NCBI GenBank assembly: GCA_963710675.1
Contig: CAVQBE010000027.1
Coordinates: forward strand, 1 to 64,000
From: JACCZX01 sp963710675
GTDB taxonomy: Bacteria > Pseudomonadota > Gammaproteobacteria > Burkholderiales > Burkholderiaceae_F
Direction: 5' to 3'
Length of the DNA: 64,000 bases
Below, piece by piece: positions 7,503 to 16,186 of this stretch. How positions within the stretch are numbered: the first letter of the stretch is position 1; each line of letters starts with the position of its first letter. The notes beneath the pieces were generated by a model that made no database searches, was not told where the DNA came from, and saw only the letters and a program-made list of their open reading frames with translations. A program made the translations under genes and the position numbers.

Positions 7503-9158
7503 ATGTTTATCGGCGCATTCTCTGCGTCAATACAATCGACGCATGCAACAGTCCGCCGAACCAGAAACAGCCGCGCCAGACGTGATCAGGCATGGGCGCC
7601 TCTGCGTCGCCCGGTGTTCCGGCTGCTCTGGGGTACCTGGCTGACCGCGAACATTTGCATGTGGATGAACGAGGTCGCATCCGCGTGGCTGATGACGACA
7701 TTGACCACGTCGCCGGTAATGGTCGCGCTGGTGCAATCGGCTTCAGTGTTGCCGGTCGTTCTGTTCGGTCTGCCAAGTGGTGCACTAGCCGACATCCTGA
7801 ATCGACGACGTTGGTTCATGTTCACGCAATTTTGGGTTGCCGCCAATGCGGTAGTCCTGTGCATTGTGCTTGCGGCCGACGCGATGACCGCTCCACTGTT
7901 GCTGGCACTGACATTCGGTAACGGCATCGGACTTGCGATGCGCTGGCCGGTTTATGCGGCGATAGTGCCGGAGCTTGTGCCGCGAGTGGAACTGCCAAGT
8001 GCGATTGCGCTCAACGGGATCGCGATGAACACGTCGCGCATTGTCGGGCCCGTGGTTGCAGGCGCTCTGATCGCAAGCCTTGGCACCGGATACGTTTATC
8101 TGTTGAATGCGGCACTTTCGCTGGTGGCTGGCTTCGTCATCATGCGCTGGCGACTTGAGCCGAAGGCGAGCGTGCTGCCGGGCGAGCGCTTTCTGGGAGC
8201 GATGCGTGTCGGGTTTCAATACGTCGCGCAGTCGCCATTGATTCGCTCGATTCTGCTGCGCATCGCGATATTCTTTCTGCAATCGACCGCGCTGCTCGCT
8301 CTGTTGCCACTAGTTGCGAAGCGCATGCCGGGTGGCGGGGCGTGGACGTACACATTCCTGCTCGCCTCTCTTGGACTGGGAGCCATCGCCACCGCATTCT
8401 TGCTGCCGCGCTTGCGCGTGTTGATCACACGCGAGCGTTTGTTGCGGGACGGGACGCTGATGCAGGCATTCGCGATGGTCGCGGCAGGATTCGCGCCTAA
8501 CGTCTGGGCCGCAGTGCCGGCGATGATGCTGGCTGGTGCAGCATGGCTCGCGGTCGTCAACACGCTGACGGTTTCGTCACAGCTAGCATTGCCCGACTGG
8601 GTGCGCGCTCGAGGAATGTCGCTTTACATGATGACAATGATGGCGGCGACCTCGGTGAGCGCTGCCGTGTGGGGACAGGTTGCGAGCCTGATCGATGTGC
8701 CGTGGACTTTCGTAGCGGCCGCGGCGACCGGAATCGCATTGTGGCTGGTATCAGGACGTCTGCATGCAACACCGGCCGAGCAGCACGACCTGACGCCCGC
8801 GCGGATTCTGAAGGAGCCGGTACCTGCGTTTCCGGTCGAGCACCAGATGGGACCTGTGATGGTGACGGTTGACTATCGAATCGATCCGTCGCGAGCGGCG
8901 GAGTTCACCGGCGTGATGCGCGAGAGCCGAGCCAACCGGCTGCAGATGGGTGCCCTGTCATGGGGGCTGTTTCACGACACCAGCGAGCCGGGCCACTACA
9001 TCGAGTACTACCTGGACGAATCGTGGGCCGATCATTTGCGCCGCTTCGATCGCTTCACCGCGGCTGATGCAGACCTGCGGGTGAGGCGCTATTCGTTTCA
9101 TACTGGCTCCGAGCCGCCGAAGGTGACTCGCTATATCGCAGAATCGCTTCGCGAATAG
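7503..9158 (+). CDS. MFS transporter (DUF894/EntS-like) with C-terminal monooxygenase-like domain
   Basis: About 551 residues. Residues ~25-420 form a 12-span major facilitator of the enterobactin-exporter (DUF894) type, beginning at the family hallmark AWAPLRRPVFRLLWGTW. Residues ~440-551 form a soluble ferredoxin-like domain of the antibiotic-biosynthesis-monooxygenase type, with VTVDYRIDPSRAAEF and EYYLDESWADHLRR. This fusion is known in the family; the transported compound is not. The N-terminus is doubtful: the first ~20 residues in this frame look random, while another frame from an ATG at 7543 reads MQQSAEPETAAPDV, which is more protein-like, so one base may be missing near 7590. Confidence 0.82.
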   Translation: MFIGAFSASIQSTHATVRRTRNSRARRDQAWAPLRRPVFRLLWGTWLTANICMWMNEVASAWLMTTLTTSPVMVALVQSASVLPVVLFGLPSGALADILNRRRWFMFTQFWVAANAVVLCIVLAADAMTAPLLLALTFGNGIGLAMRWPVYAAIVPELVPRVELPSAIALNGIAMNTSRIVGPVVAGALIASLGTGYVYLLNAALSLVAGFVIMRWRLEPKASVLPGERFLGAMRVGFQYVAQSPLIRSILLRIAIFFLQSTALLALLPLVAKRMPGGGAWTYTFLLASLGLGAIATAFLLPRLRVLITRERLLRDGTLMQAFAMVAAGFAPNVWAAVPAMMLAGAAWLAVVNTLTVSSQLALPDWVRARGMSLYMMTMMAATSVSAAVWGQVASLIDVPWTFVAAAATGIALWLVSGRLHATPAEQHDLTPARILKEPVPAFPVEHQMGPVMVTVDYRIDPSRAAEFTGVMRESRANRLQMGALSWGLFHDTSEPGHYIEYYLDESWADHLRRFDRFTAADADLRVRRYSFHTGSEPPKVTRYIAESLRE

Positions 9159-9177
9159 AAACTACAAAGGACACATC

Positions 9178-9708
9178 ATGCGAGTTCAACCCTGGGCGCC
9201 CGCGCTCGCCAAGCGTGATCCAGAACTTGTGTCTGCGATCGAAGTGCGTCGCGGTGGGGCGCTATTCAACCTCGACCGGATGCTGCTGTGGTCCGAGCCA
9301 TTGGCACGCGGTTGGAACGTGTACCTGCGCGCGTTGCGGCAGGAGATTTCACTGTCACCGTTCCTGCGCGAACTTGCCATATGCGTCGTCGCGCGACTCA
9401 CCGGCGCCGACTACGAATTTCATCATCATGCGCCCGAGCTGAGGAAGGCAGGCGGATCGGATGCGCAACTTCAAGCGCTCGACGATCCAGACATCGCCGC
9501 GACAAGCAGTCAGTTCGACGAGCTTCAGCGAGCGGTGATCCTTTTTGCAATTGCAAGCACGCGCAGCGTGAAGATTCCGGACTCGACGTTTGACGCGCTA
9601 AGACAGCGCATGTCGCCGACCGAGCTTGTCGAGCTTGCTGCAGTCACTGCCGCTTACAACATGGTGGCGCGATTCCTCGTCGCACTGCAGGTGACTCCAG
9701 AAACTTAG
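9178..9708 (+). CDS. carboxymuconolactone decarboxylase-family protein
   Basis: A 176-residue AhpD-like fold protein with the CMD core LRELAICVVARLTGADYEFHHHAPELRKAGG at about residues 62-93. It carries a single Cys in that helix and the His cluster, but not the CxxC of peroxidase-type AhpD. The gene starts 19 bp after the MFS stop, with AAAGGA upstream, so it is co-transcribed with the exporter. Such proteins often accompany aromatic or lactone metabolism; a precise reaction is not supported. Confidence 0.82.
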   Translation: MRVQPWAPALAKRDPELVSAIEVRRGGALFNLDRMLLWSEPLARGWNVYLRALRQEISLSPFLRELAICVVARLTGADYEFHHHAPELRKAGGSDAQLQALDDPDIAATSSQFDELQRAVILFAIASTRSVKIPDSTFDALRQRMSPTELVELAAVTAAYNMVARFLVALQVTPET

Positions 9709-9724
9709 CGGCTTTCTTCAACGA

Positions 9725-10693
9725 TCAGTTGCCGGCGCTGATGCGATGCTGCTTGACGATCTTGGACCAGCGATCGAGCTCTTTCTGCATGAATGACTTG
9801 AATTCGGCAGGCCCCTGACCCGTGACCGTCATCCCCTGTGCCGCCAGCCGTTCGGCGACGGCCGGATCTTTCAGCGCTTTTTGAACTTCCGCATTCATCC
9901 GGTTCACGACATCAGCCGGTGTCTTCGCGGGCGCAATCACGCCCCAATAGGCGAGTGCTTCGAAATTCTTGACCCCGGCTTCTGCAAGCGTAGGCGTGTC
10001 AGGCAAACTTGAATGACGCTTCGCGCCAGTTACTGCAATGGGCTTGACGGCGCCCGATTTCACGTGGGGCAACACCAGGAACACGGTGCCGATGGCAAGA
10101 GGAACATGGCCCGCTATCGTGTCGTTCATCAATGGGCCGCCCCCGCGGAACGGCACATGCGTCCACGCCCAGCTTGCTTGCTGACCCGCCTGGATCATCG
10201 CGAGATGACCGAGACTGCCGGTACCGATGGAGCCAATTGTGATGCCCTTGATCGTACGTGCGTCCGCTGTCACATCGGCCATCTTCGCGTACGGCGATTT
10301 TGCCGAAGCCACCAACGCCATCGGCGACGTACCGATCAGGGTGACGTGCTCCAAGTCCTTCAGCGTGTCGTATGCGATGTTCGGAATCAGGCTCGCATTC
10401 GTGCCGTGCGTATCGAAGACGACGCCGAACGTATAGCCGTCGGGGGCCGCTTTGGCGACTGCGTTGGTGCCGATCGACCCTGATGCGCCACCGACATTCT
10501 CGACGACGACACTCTGGCCCAGCTGCTTGGACAACGGTTGCGCAAGAATCCGTGCAACTTGATCGACCGAACCTCCCGGCGGAAAGACTGCGATCAGCCG
10601 GATCGGTTTGCTGGGCCAGTTTTGCGCCAAACAAGGACCTGCAGCGCCGACCGTCAGTGCAAATGCAAACGCGATTGAACGAGTAATTGACAT
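9725..10693 (-). CDS. Bug/TctC-family periplasmic substrate-binding protein
   Basis: A 322-residue tripartite tricarboxylate transporter receptor. A signal peptide ends near CLAQN (about residue 24). It is followed by the diagnostic WPSKPIRLIAVFPPGGSVDQVAR, the NVGGASGSIG loop, APDGYTFGV and the VPFRGGGPLMND ligand-site loop. The C-terminus SKIVKQHRISAGN is typical. The ATG at 10693 is chosen because it starts the signal peptide; upstream in-frame sequence is spurious. No TctA/TctB genes adjoin it, as for most Bug orphans. The ligand is probably a small carboxylate. Confidence 0.93.
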   Translation of the reverse strand: MSITRSIAFAFALTVGAAGPCLAQNWPSKPIRLIAVFPPGGSVDQVARILAQPLSKQLGQSVVVENVGGASGSIGTNAVAKAAPDGYTFGVVFDTHGTNASLIPNIAYDTLKDLEHVTLIGTSPMALVASAKSPYAKMADVTADARTIKGITIGSIGTGSLGHLAMIQAGQQASWAWTHVPFRGGGPLMNDTIAGHVPLAIGTVFLVLPHVKSGAVKPIAVTGAKRHSSLPDTPTLAEAGVKNFEALAYWGVIAPAKTPADVVNRMNAEVQKALKDPAVAERLAAQGMTVTGQGPAEFKSFMQKELDRWSKIVKQHRISAGN

Positions 10694-10724
10694 GTCGTCT
10701 CTCCGGCAGGTTTTCAAGCAATAT

Positions 10725-11859
10725 CTAGAAGATAGCTCCGCGCGCGTCGATTGGCCACACGGCTTCAACTCGGCCACCGCGTACTGCAATTATCCAATCA
10801 TGCAGATTGACGGTCGGGTCGATGTGCCCCGGTATCAACATTGGCTTGTCGCCGAGTGAAAGATCAGGGCCTGCGCCGTGCCGCTCGAGCACCGTGTGTT
10901 CGTCTGATACCCCGCTTACCTGCCAACCTGCGAATGCAGGCAGCGCAGGCCCCGAGTCCGTCGAAAAAGTCTTCAACCCGGCGTCGAGCGTGGCTCGATC
11001 GGAACCTCATCCTTGCGGTGGCTCATCACGGTCGTCAGGATCGTCAGCGACTGTTCGAACGTCGGCCATGAAGGCTCCTGCTCGTTCTTCGCATAGTCGA
11101 CGTCCATCAGCGCGTACGAGCCTGGCTGTATTTCGGTGTACACGCCGCCGCCGGCTTCAAACATGAAGGTGCCCGTTCCGCCGCCGGTGATTACGTCGCA
11201 TCGCAACCCGGCTTCAACCAGCGCTCGCTGCGCCGACCGAGCCGAGGCCGTCGCCTGAACGATTGCCTGGCGGCGCTCGGCAACGCTGCGCCGATGCTGA
11301 GCGTTGCCGAAATAGGCATGCAGGCCACGCAATGACAGACTTGAATGGGCGGCGATCGCCCGACCTATCGCGAAACGTCGGCGACGTCGGTGACACCCGC
11401 GCGGTTGTGCCCGACATCCAGCTCGATGTAAACGTCGAGTGTGGCGCGCGCCTTGTCGCAAGCTTGCGCCAATTGTTCAACAGCGCGCAATTGGTCTACG
11501 CATACCCCGACTTTTGAGCGGGGGTAGCGTGCCGCCAGCTGCGCGAGCTGCATCGTCTTTCGTTCGCCGACCACTTCGTTCGTGATAAGTACGTCGACGA
11601 TGCCACCGGCCAGAAACGGCTCAGCCTCCGACGTTTTCTGACAGCAAATGCCAATCGCACCGGCCGCGACCTGACGGCGCGCGATCTCGACACACTTATG
11701 GCTCTTCGCATGCGGACGAATGCTTATGTTGCGTCCCTTGACCGCGCTCATCAGCCGCATCAGGTTGGCCTCAAAGCGGTCCAAGTCGAGGATCAGCGCT
11801 GGCGTATCGACGTCCATCAGCCCGTCACCGACGCGGGCAGGAATCCAGTTCGAATTCAT
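10725..11859 (-). pseudogene. D-threonine aldolase / D-serine dehydratase-like gene, two frameshifts
   Basis: Three reading frames in order encode one fold-type III PLP enzyme (alanine-racemase-like barrel plus C-terminal domain). The N-terminal part from ATG 11859 includes DVDTPALILDLDRFEANL and the PLP-lysine motif RPHAKSHKC, then DVGHNRAGV. A frameshift near 11370 leads into RGLHAYFGNAQH and the phosphate-binding GGGTGTF. A second near 10985 leads into the metal-site tail HIDPTVNLHDWII. Each break looks like a single-base indel and all active-site elements survive, so either recent inactivation or a sequencing error is possible. It lies 31 bp upstream of the Bug gene on the same strand. 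Confidence 0.82.
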
Positions 11860-11920
11860 CGCCCAAGTGTATAGAGCGAAGAACCGTAGAATCGCGCGTT
11901 CAATTCGTACCGAGCAATCG

Positions 11921-12484
11921 ATGAGTATCAAGAGCGACAAATGGATTCGCCGAATGGCCGCGCAAGGCATGATCGAGCCGTTCGAGCCGATGCAGGTTCG
12001 CCATGTCAATGGCCATCGAATCGTCAGCTACGGCACATCGAGCTACGGCTACGACATTCGATGCGCCGACGAATTCAAGATCTTCACCAATATCAACAGC
12101 ACGATCGTCGACCCGAAGGCGTTTGATCCCAATTCGTTCGTCGATTTGAAAAGCAGCGTGTGCATCATCCCACCCAACTCTTTCGCTCTAGCGCGCACCG
12201 TCGAATACTTTCGCATTCCGCGTAACGTGCTGACGATCTGCCTCGGAAAATCGACGTACGCACGCTGCGGAATCATCGTCAACGTAACGCCGCTGGAGCC
12301 CGAATGGGAGGGCCATGTAACGCTCGAGTTTTCAAACACGACGACATTACCGGCGAAGATTTATGCGCACGAGGGATGCGCACAGGTGATCTTCATCGAG
12401 TCAGACGAAGTCTGTGAGACCTCGTACAAGGATCGGGGCGGAAAGTATCAAGGGCAGCGTGGTGTGACGCTGCCCAAGACCTGA
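11921..12484 (+). CDS. dcd: dCTP deaminase
   Basis: A 187-residue protein of the length usual for bacterial Dcd, which deaminates dCTP to dUTP for thymidylate synthesis. It starts MSIKSDKWIRRMA and contains SSYGYDIRC, the catalytic segment GKSTYARCGIIVNVTPLEPEWEGHVTLE with the active-site Glu, and the C-terminal GGKYQGQRGVTLPK. The ATG at 11921 matches the family N-terminus. It is divergent from the aldolase-like gene with about 60 bp between starts. The gene is intact. Confidence 0.97.
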   Translation: MSIKSDKWIRRMAAQGMIEPFEPMQVRHVNGHRIVSYGTSSYGYDIRCADEFKIFTNINSTIVDPKAFDPNSFVDLKSSVCIIPPNSFALARTVEYFRIPRNVLTICLGKSTYARCGIIVNVTPLEPEWEGHVTLEFSNTTTLPAKIYAHEGCAQVIFIESDEVCETSYKDRGGKYQGQRGVTLPKT

Positions 12485-12491
12485 CCCGCTG

Positions 12492-12746
12492 TCAATACGA
12501 CGTTGTCAAAGGCTCAACGGGTGCCGCGTTGGTCTGCTGCACATCGATACCTTGGTCGGCGGGCGGCTTGCCTCCATCATCCATTGCATCCGCGAGCTCC
12601 GCAGCAGACAGATTGAAGGTGGCGATTGAGTCTGCGACGGGCGGAGCCAGAACGATTGCAATTACGACGATCAGGGCGGCCGCGACGCGCGCAAGCACCA
12701 GCCGGAACAACGCCGCCTCTGACGGCAAAACTTCACGTGACTTCAT
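12492..12746 (-). CDS. small single-pass membrane protein, unknown
   Basis: An 84-residue protein beginning MKSREVLPSEAALFRLVLARVAAALIVVIAIVLAPPVADSI. One strong membrane segment at about residues 17-36 is followed by a hydrophilic tail of ~45 residues. The start at 12746 is chosen because upstream in-frame sequence to 12827 is Arg/Trp-rich and unlike a leader. It converges on dcd with a 7-bp gap. No family recognised. Confidence 0.4.
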   Translation of the reverse strand: MKSREVLPSEAALFRLVLARVAAALIVVIAIVLAPPVADSIATFNLSAAELADAMDDGGKPPADQGIDVQQTNAAPVEPLTTSY

Positions 12747-12949
12747 GGCTGCTCTCCAGGTTGCCCGCGGCACCGCGCCGCGGATGGAAAGCAGCTTCAG
12801 ATGAGGCACCCCACGGATGCCCCACAAATCAGGAAGAAGCCTGGCAGAGGCAGATGCCGGTGAACGCGCGGTCGAATATTCACGTGCCAGATGCGCGACA
12901 GAGCCGATGACCGGACGCGGCGGCGCGGTTAGCCTTACGGATCTACTGA

Positions 12950-13511
12950 TCGTGTTTTCTCGACCGTAGTCTCGCGCGCGGCTATATCGGATGGGCCTTC
13001 AATGGCGTTGGAGTCACGCAGGTCGGCCTTGCCGCAAGGCAGCGGAAAGGCGAGACCGCCGACCTTGAAACGTTTCTAGCGAAGGTCGCTCGCGTTTTCG
13101 ATCTCACGTCGATGAATATCGTCGCACGACGCGCTGGCTTGATTCCGGTTGGCGGCCCGGTCACTCCTATCGCAGGCGATCGCGTGTTGCTGATTGGCGA
13201 TGCGGCAGGCCTGGTATCCCCGCTCACGGCGGGTGGAATTCACACCGCTCTGGAGTCGGGGCGCGCGGCGGCGCTAGCGATCGCCGCTGCCCTTCCCACA
13301 CGACCCTGGCTCGGCACTTAGCGCGACGATCGACGTACCGCAGTTTCGAACGAAGCGCCTGCTGCGCAAGGCGTTCGATGTGTTTCAGAGTGACTTGCTG
13401 TTCGACGCCCTGCTTGCAACCGGTGCGCTATCGGCCGCGGCACGGGTCATTTATTTCCATCGCCGCGGGCTTTTGTCGTCATCTGCGTGGAAGGATCTGC
13501 TGCGGCGTTAG
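12950..13511 (+). pseudogene. remnant of FAD-dependent (geranylgeranyl-reductase-like) oxidoreductase
   Basis: Only the middle and C-terminal parts of a FixC/geranylgeranyl reductase-type flavoprotein are visible. GYIGWAFNGVGVTQVGLA is followed by GDRVLLIGDAAGLVSPLTAGGIHTALESG, the second FAD-binding motif. After a frameshift near 13320 comes a tail (QFRTKRLLRKAFDVFQSDLLFDALL) ending at the TAG at 13509-13511. The N-terminal Rossmann motif is missing and the frame is closed upstream by a stop at 12947. Real truncation is therefore likely here, not only an indel. The 3' end overlaps the convergent secreted-protein gene by 65 bp. Confidence 0.7.
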
Positions 13512-14001
13512 CGACCCGGTTATCCCGCGTGTCAGCCGCACCACATTCCTTTGGCCAGGACTTCGCGGGAACCGCGTTGCGCTTCGTCAAAGTGACGTAC
13601 TTCTCCCACTTGCGAGCAGTCTCGTTGTAGCGATACCAAGTGAGTGACTTTCGCGAGAGATCGAAACGATGGCTGGGTGGTGCGTACTTGGGGCATACCG
13701 CTGCACGTTCGCTTCCAAAGCTTGCGGCTTCCAGGCACATCTGCACTTCCACGGAGCGTCCCTTGGCGACGCCTTTTACGCAGCCGTGGGTTTCACGATG
13801 TCCACTCTCGCTCCAGGTGCCGTAAAGGCGATCGCCCCGCTGCCAGAAAATGAAGTCGGCTGAGTGGTCGTAACTCTGCGGATGGATCTGTATCGCATCG
13901 CGTTGGAAGTGTCTCCAATGCCCGGAGAAATCGGCGGCCAGCGACTGCAGCGGCAGCGCGATGACGCCTAAGGTCAGAACCGTCACATGCAGAAGGTGCA
14001 T
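13447..14001 (-). CDS. secreted protein of unknown function
   Basis: A 184-residue protein with a signal peptide (hydrophobic residues 4-20, likely cleavage after SLAA). The mature part begins ADFSGHWRHFQRDAIQ, is rich in aromatic residues, and has three cysteines (about residues 73, 87 and 102). It ends in a low-complexity basic tail. The GHWR...GTWSESG pattern suggests a small beta-rich lipocalin-like fold, but I do not recognise the family. Its C-terminal codons overlap the end of the decayed FAD reductase on the other strand, so the true stop may have been shifted. Confidence 0.6.
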   Translation of the reverse strand: MHLLHVTVLTLGVIALPLQSLAADFSGHWRHFQRDAIQIHPQSYDHSADFIFWQRGDRLYGTWSESGHRETHGCVKGVAKGRSVEVQMCLEAASFGSERAAVCPKYAPPSHRFDLSRKSLTWYRYNETARKWEKYVTLTKRNAVPAKSWPKECGAADTRDNRVANAAADPSTQMTTKARGDGNK

Positions 14002-14034
14002 GGCTGAAGCGCCGGAAATGGCGAAGCCGGAACG

Positions 14035-14946
14035 CTACAACAATTTCAATGCTGACAGCGCAGACTTCGCCGTCGCCTCGACCACGGTGACGTCCGGCAT
14101 CGATCGAAGCCACGTCATTTGCCTCTTGGCCAGCTGCCGTGTCGCCGTAATTGCCTGCTGACGAAACTCCTGGACGGTGCATTGACCGTCGAGGAAGCGC
14201 CAGGCTTGACGATAGCCGACGCTGCGCATCGAGGGCAGGTTCGGGTGTAGGTCGCCACGTGCGTGCAGAACTCGAATCTCATCCAGCAGCCCGGCATCCA
14301 GCATGGCATCGAAGCGCTTCTCGATGCGCCCGTGCAAGGCAGCCCGATCACTTGGTAGCAAGGAAATTGTTGGCAGTCTGAATCCGGATGTCTTGTCACC
14401 ATTCACCAGCTCGGACATCGGTACGCCGGCCGTTTCGTAGACTTCGATTGCACGTTGTATGCGCTGGCTGTCGTTGGGCTTCAGGCGTGCCGCCGTCAGC
14501 GGGTCGAACCTGGCGAGCTGGGCATGCAGCTGCGGCCAGCCCCGTTCGCGCGCTTCCGCTTCGATTCTCGCGCGAACTTCTGGATCAGCCGATGGCAATT
14601 CGGACAGGCCGTTGCGCAAGGCCTGCGCGTACAACATGGTCCCGCCAACCAGCACGGGCAGCTTGCCACGCCCTTGTATTTCGCGAATGGCGACGGTGGC
14701 ATCGCGCACGAAGTCAGCAGCTGAATACGGATCGGCCGGATCGCGGATATCGATCAAGTGATGTGGCACCGATGCGCGATCCGTTGCACTGGGCTTCGCG
14801 GTGCCGATGTCCATACCGCGATAGACCTGAGCCGAGTCAACCGACACAATCTCAAGTGGAATTTGTTCGGCGAGCTGCATTGCAAGGACGCTCTTGCCGC
14901 TGGCCGTTGGGCCGAGCAGCATCACCGCATCGATCGCGTCAGCCAT
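14035..14946 (-). CDS. miaA: tRNA dimethylallyltransferase
   Basis: A 303-residue MiaA, which adds a dimethylallyl group to A37 of tRNAs reading codons that start with U. The P-loop LLGPTASGKS is at about residues 10-19. Other motifs are SVDSAQVYRGMDIGTAKP, the VPHHLIDIRDPADPYSAADF block, VLVGGTMLYAQAL and the C-terminal RQLAKRQMTWLR. ATG 14946 is chosen from the family N-terminus; it lies 8 bp inside the 3' end of the Bcr-type gene. It is the last gene of a mutL-bcr-miaA unit. Confidence 0.97.
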   Translation of the reverse strand: MADAIDAVMLLGPTASGKSVLAMQLAEQIPLEIVSVDSAQVYRGMDIGTAKPSATDRASVPHHLIDIRDPADPYSAADFVRDATVAIREIQGRGKLPVLVGGTMLYAQALRNGLSELPSADPEVRARIEAEARERGWPQLHAQLARFDPLTAARLKPNDSQRIQRAIEVYETAGVPMSELVNGDKTSGFRLPTISLLPSDRAALHGRIEKRFDAMLDAGLLDEIRVLHARGDLHPNLPSMRSVGYRQAWRFLDGQCTVQEFRQQAITATRQLAKRQMTWLRSMPDVTVVEATAKSALSALKLL

Positions 14947-16186
14947 GCGCGGCGATATCGCCGTCGCTGCGCACCAGCGTGAACGCAATCGCGGCCGACA
15001 CCAGCCCGCACGCGCAGATCGTCAACGTCAGTGGATAAACGGTGCCGTTGTAGCTTGCGCCGATCCAGATGCCGACGGCTGTCGCTACGAGCATCATCGT
15101 GAAGCCGAGCAATGCGGCTGCGGCGCCCGCCGCATGCGCGAACGGCGCCACCGCGCCGGATTGCACTGGTGGCTGGATCACTCCGTGCGACACGCCGAAA
15201 AAGAACATCGGAACGCCGACCGCGGCGGGCGCATGCTCTCCGGCCAGCGCAAGTGCGGCCATCGCGAGTCCGGCAGACATCTGAACCGTCGCACCCGCGT
15301 AGACGGTGCGTTGAATCCCATGCGTTGCGAGAAGCCAGCGGCAGATCAGCGTGCCGATCACATAGCCCAGAACCATCGCGGAAAACCAGAGCGCAAAACT
15401 GATTGGCGTCTGTCCAAGAACATCGATGAAGACAAACGACGAACCCGACAGGAATGCAAACAATCCTGCATACGTTGCCGCAGCCGCCAGCGTGTACGCG
15501 CGAAAGGCAGCCGACTTGTAGACGGCCAGATAGGTCCTCAGCATCGGAGCGATCCTCAACGCATCCGGGTTGCGGCGGGTGTTCGTCTCCTTGAGCTTCG
15601 TAATAGCGAAGCAGGCCAGTACAAACGAAAAAGCCGCCAAGGCGGCGAAGGAAGAACGCCAACCGAACTGCACGTACAGCGCAGCGCCGACCAGCGGACC
15701 AATCAGCGGCGCAAGGCTCATCAGCGTTGCGGCGCCCGCAATCATCCGCGCACCTTCTGTTGGCGGATACAAATCACGGACGAAGCCGCGTGCGCTGACC
15801 AGGCATGAGCACGCGCCGATGGCTTGCAGCACCCGCGCACCGATCAGTACGGGCAGTGAAGGCGCAAGCATCGCCAGCAGGCTGGCAGCACAGAAGGTGA
15901 CCGCACCGATCACCACGACCGGATAGCGCCCGAAGCGGTCTGACAGTGGCCCTGCGACAAGCTGCCAGAATCCGAACGCTGCGATGAAGATCCAGAGCGT
16001 GGACTGCACGAACGCAACACTCGCGTCGAAGTATGCAGCGATGCCCGGTAGCGTCGAGAGGTACACGTCCGTGGACGCCGGCTGTAGCATCGACAGCCCG
16101 GCTGTCAGCAGCAGAATCGTTGTGGCTGTCAACCCGGCCGCGGCGAGTCGATCGTTACTCGACCCGACGGGAACGCTGCTGCTCAT
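14939..16186 (-). CDS. Bcr/CflA-family drug-resistance MFS transporter
   Basis: A 415-residue, 12-span major facilitator of the Bcr/CflA (DHA1) group, which exports drugs such as bicyclomycin or chloramphenicol. Hallmarks are MLQPASTDVYLSTLPGIAAYF in span 1, GPLSDRFGRYPV in the 2-3 loop, and ARGFVRDLYPP. The ATG overlaps the mutL stop by 4 bp (ATGA at 16183-16186) and the 3' end overlaps miaA by 8 bp, so the three are translationally coupled. The substrate is not predictable. Confidence 0.92.
   Translation of the reverse strand: MSSSVPVGSSNDRLAAAGLTATTILLLTAGLSMLQPASTDVYLSTLPGIAAYFDASVAFVQSTLWIFIAAFGFWQLVAGPLSDRFGRYPVVVIGAVTFCAASLLAMLAPSLPVLIGARVLQAIGACSCLVSARGFVRDLYPPTEGARMIAGAATLMSLAPLIGPLVGAALYVQFGWRSSFAALAAFSFVLACFAITKLKETNTRRNPDALRIAPMLRTYLAVYKSAAFRAYTLAAAATYAGLFAFLSGSSFVFIDVLGQTPISFALWFSAMVLGYVIGTLICRWLLATHGIQRTVYAGATVQMSAGLAMAALALAGEHAPAAVGVPMFFFGVSHGVIQPPVQSGAVAPFAHAAGAAAALLGFTMMLVATAVGIWIGASYNGTVYPLTLTICACGLVSAAIAFTLVRSDGDIAAHG

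Noticed and set aside
12860..12950. Possible N-terminal half of the FAD reductase
   Set aside because: None of the three plus frames shows a Rossmann GxGxxG motif or homology-like sequence, so the fragment was not extended.
14922..15662. Long minus-strand frame inside the Bcr/CflA gene
   Set aside because: Arg/Cys-rich composition typical of an out-of-frame read; the MFS frame is clearly the coding one.
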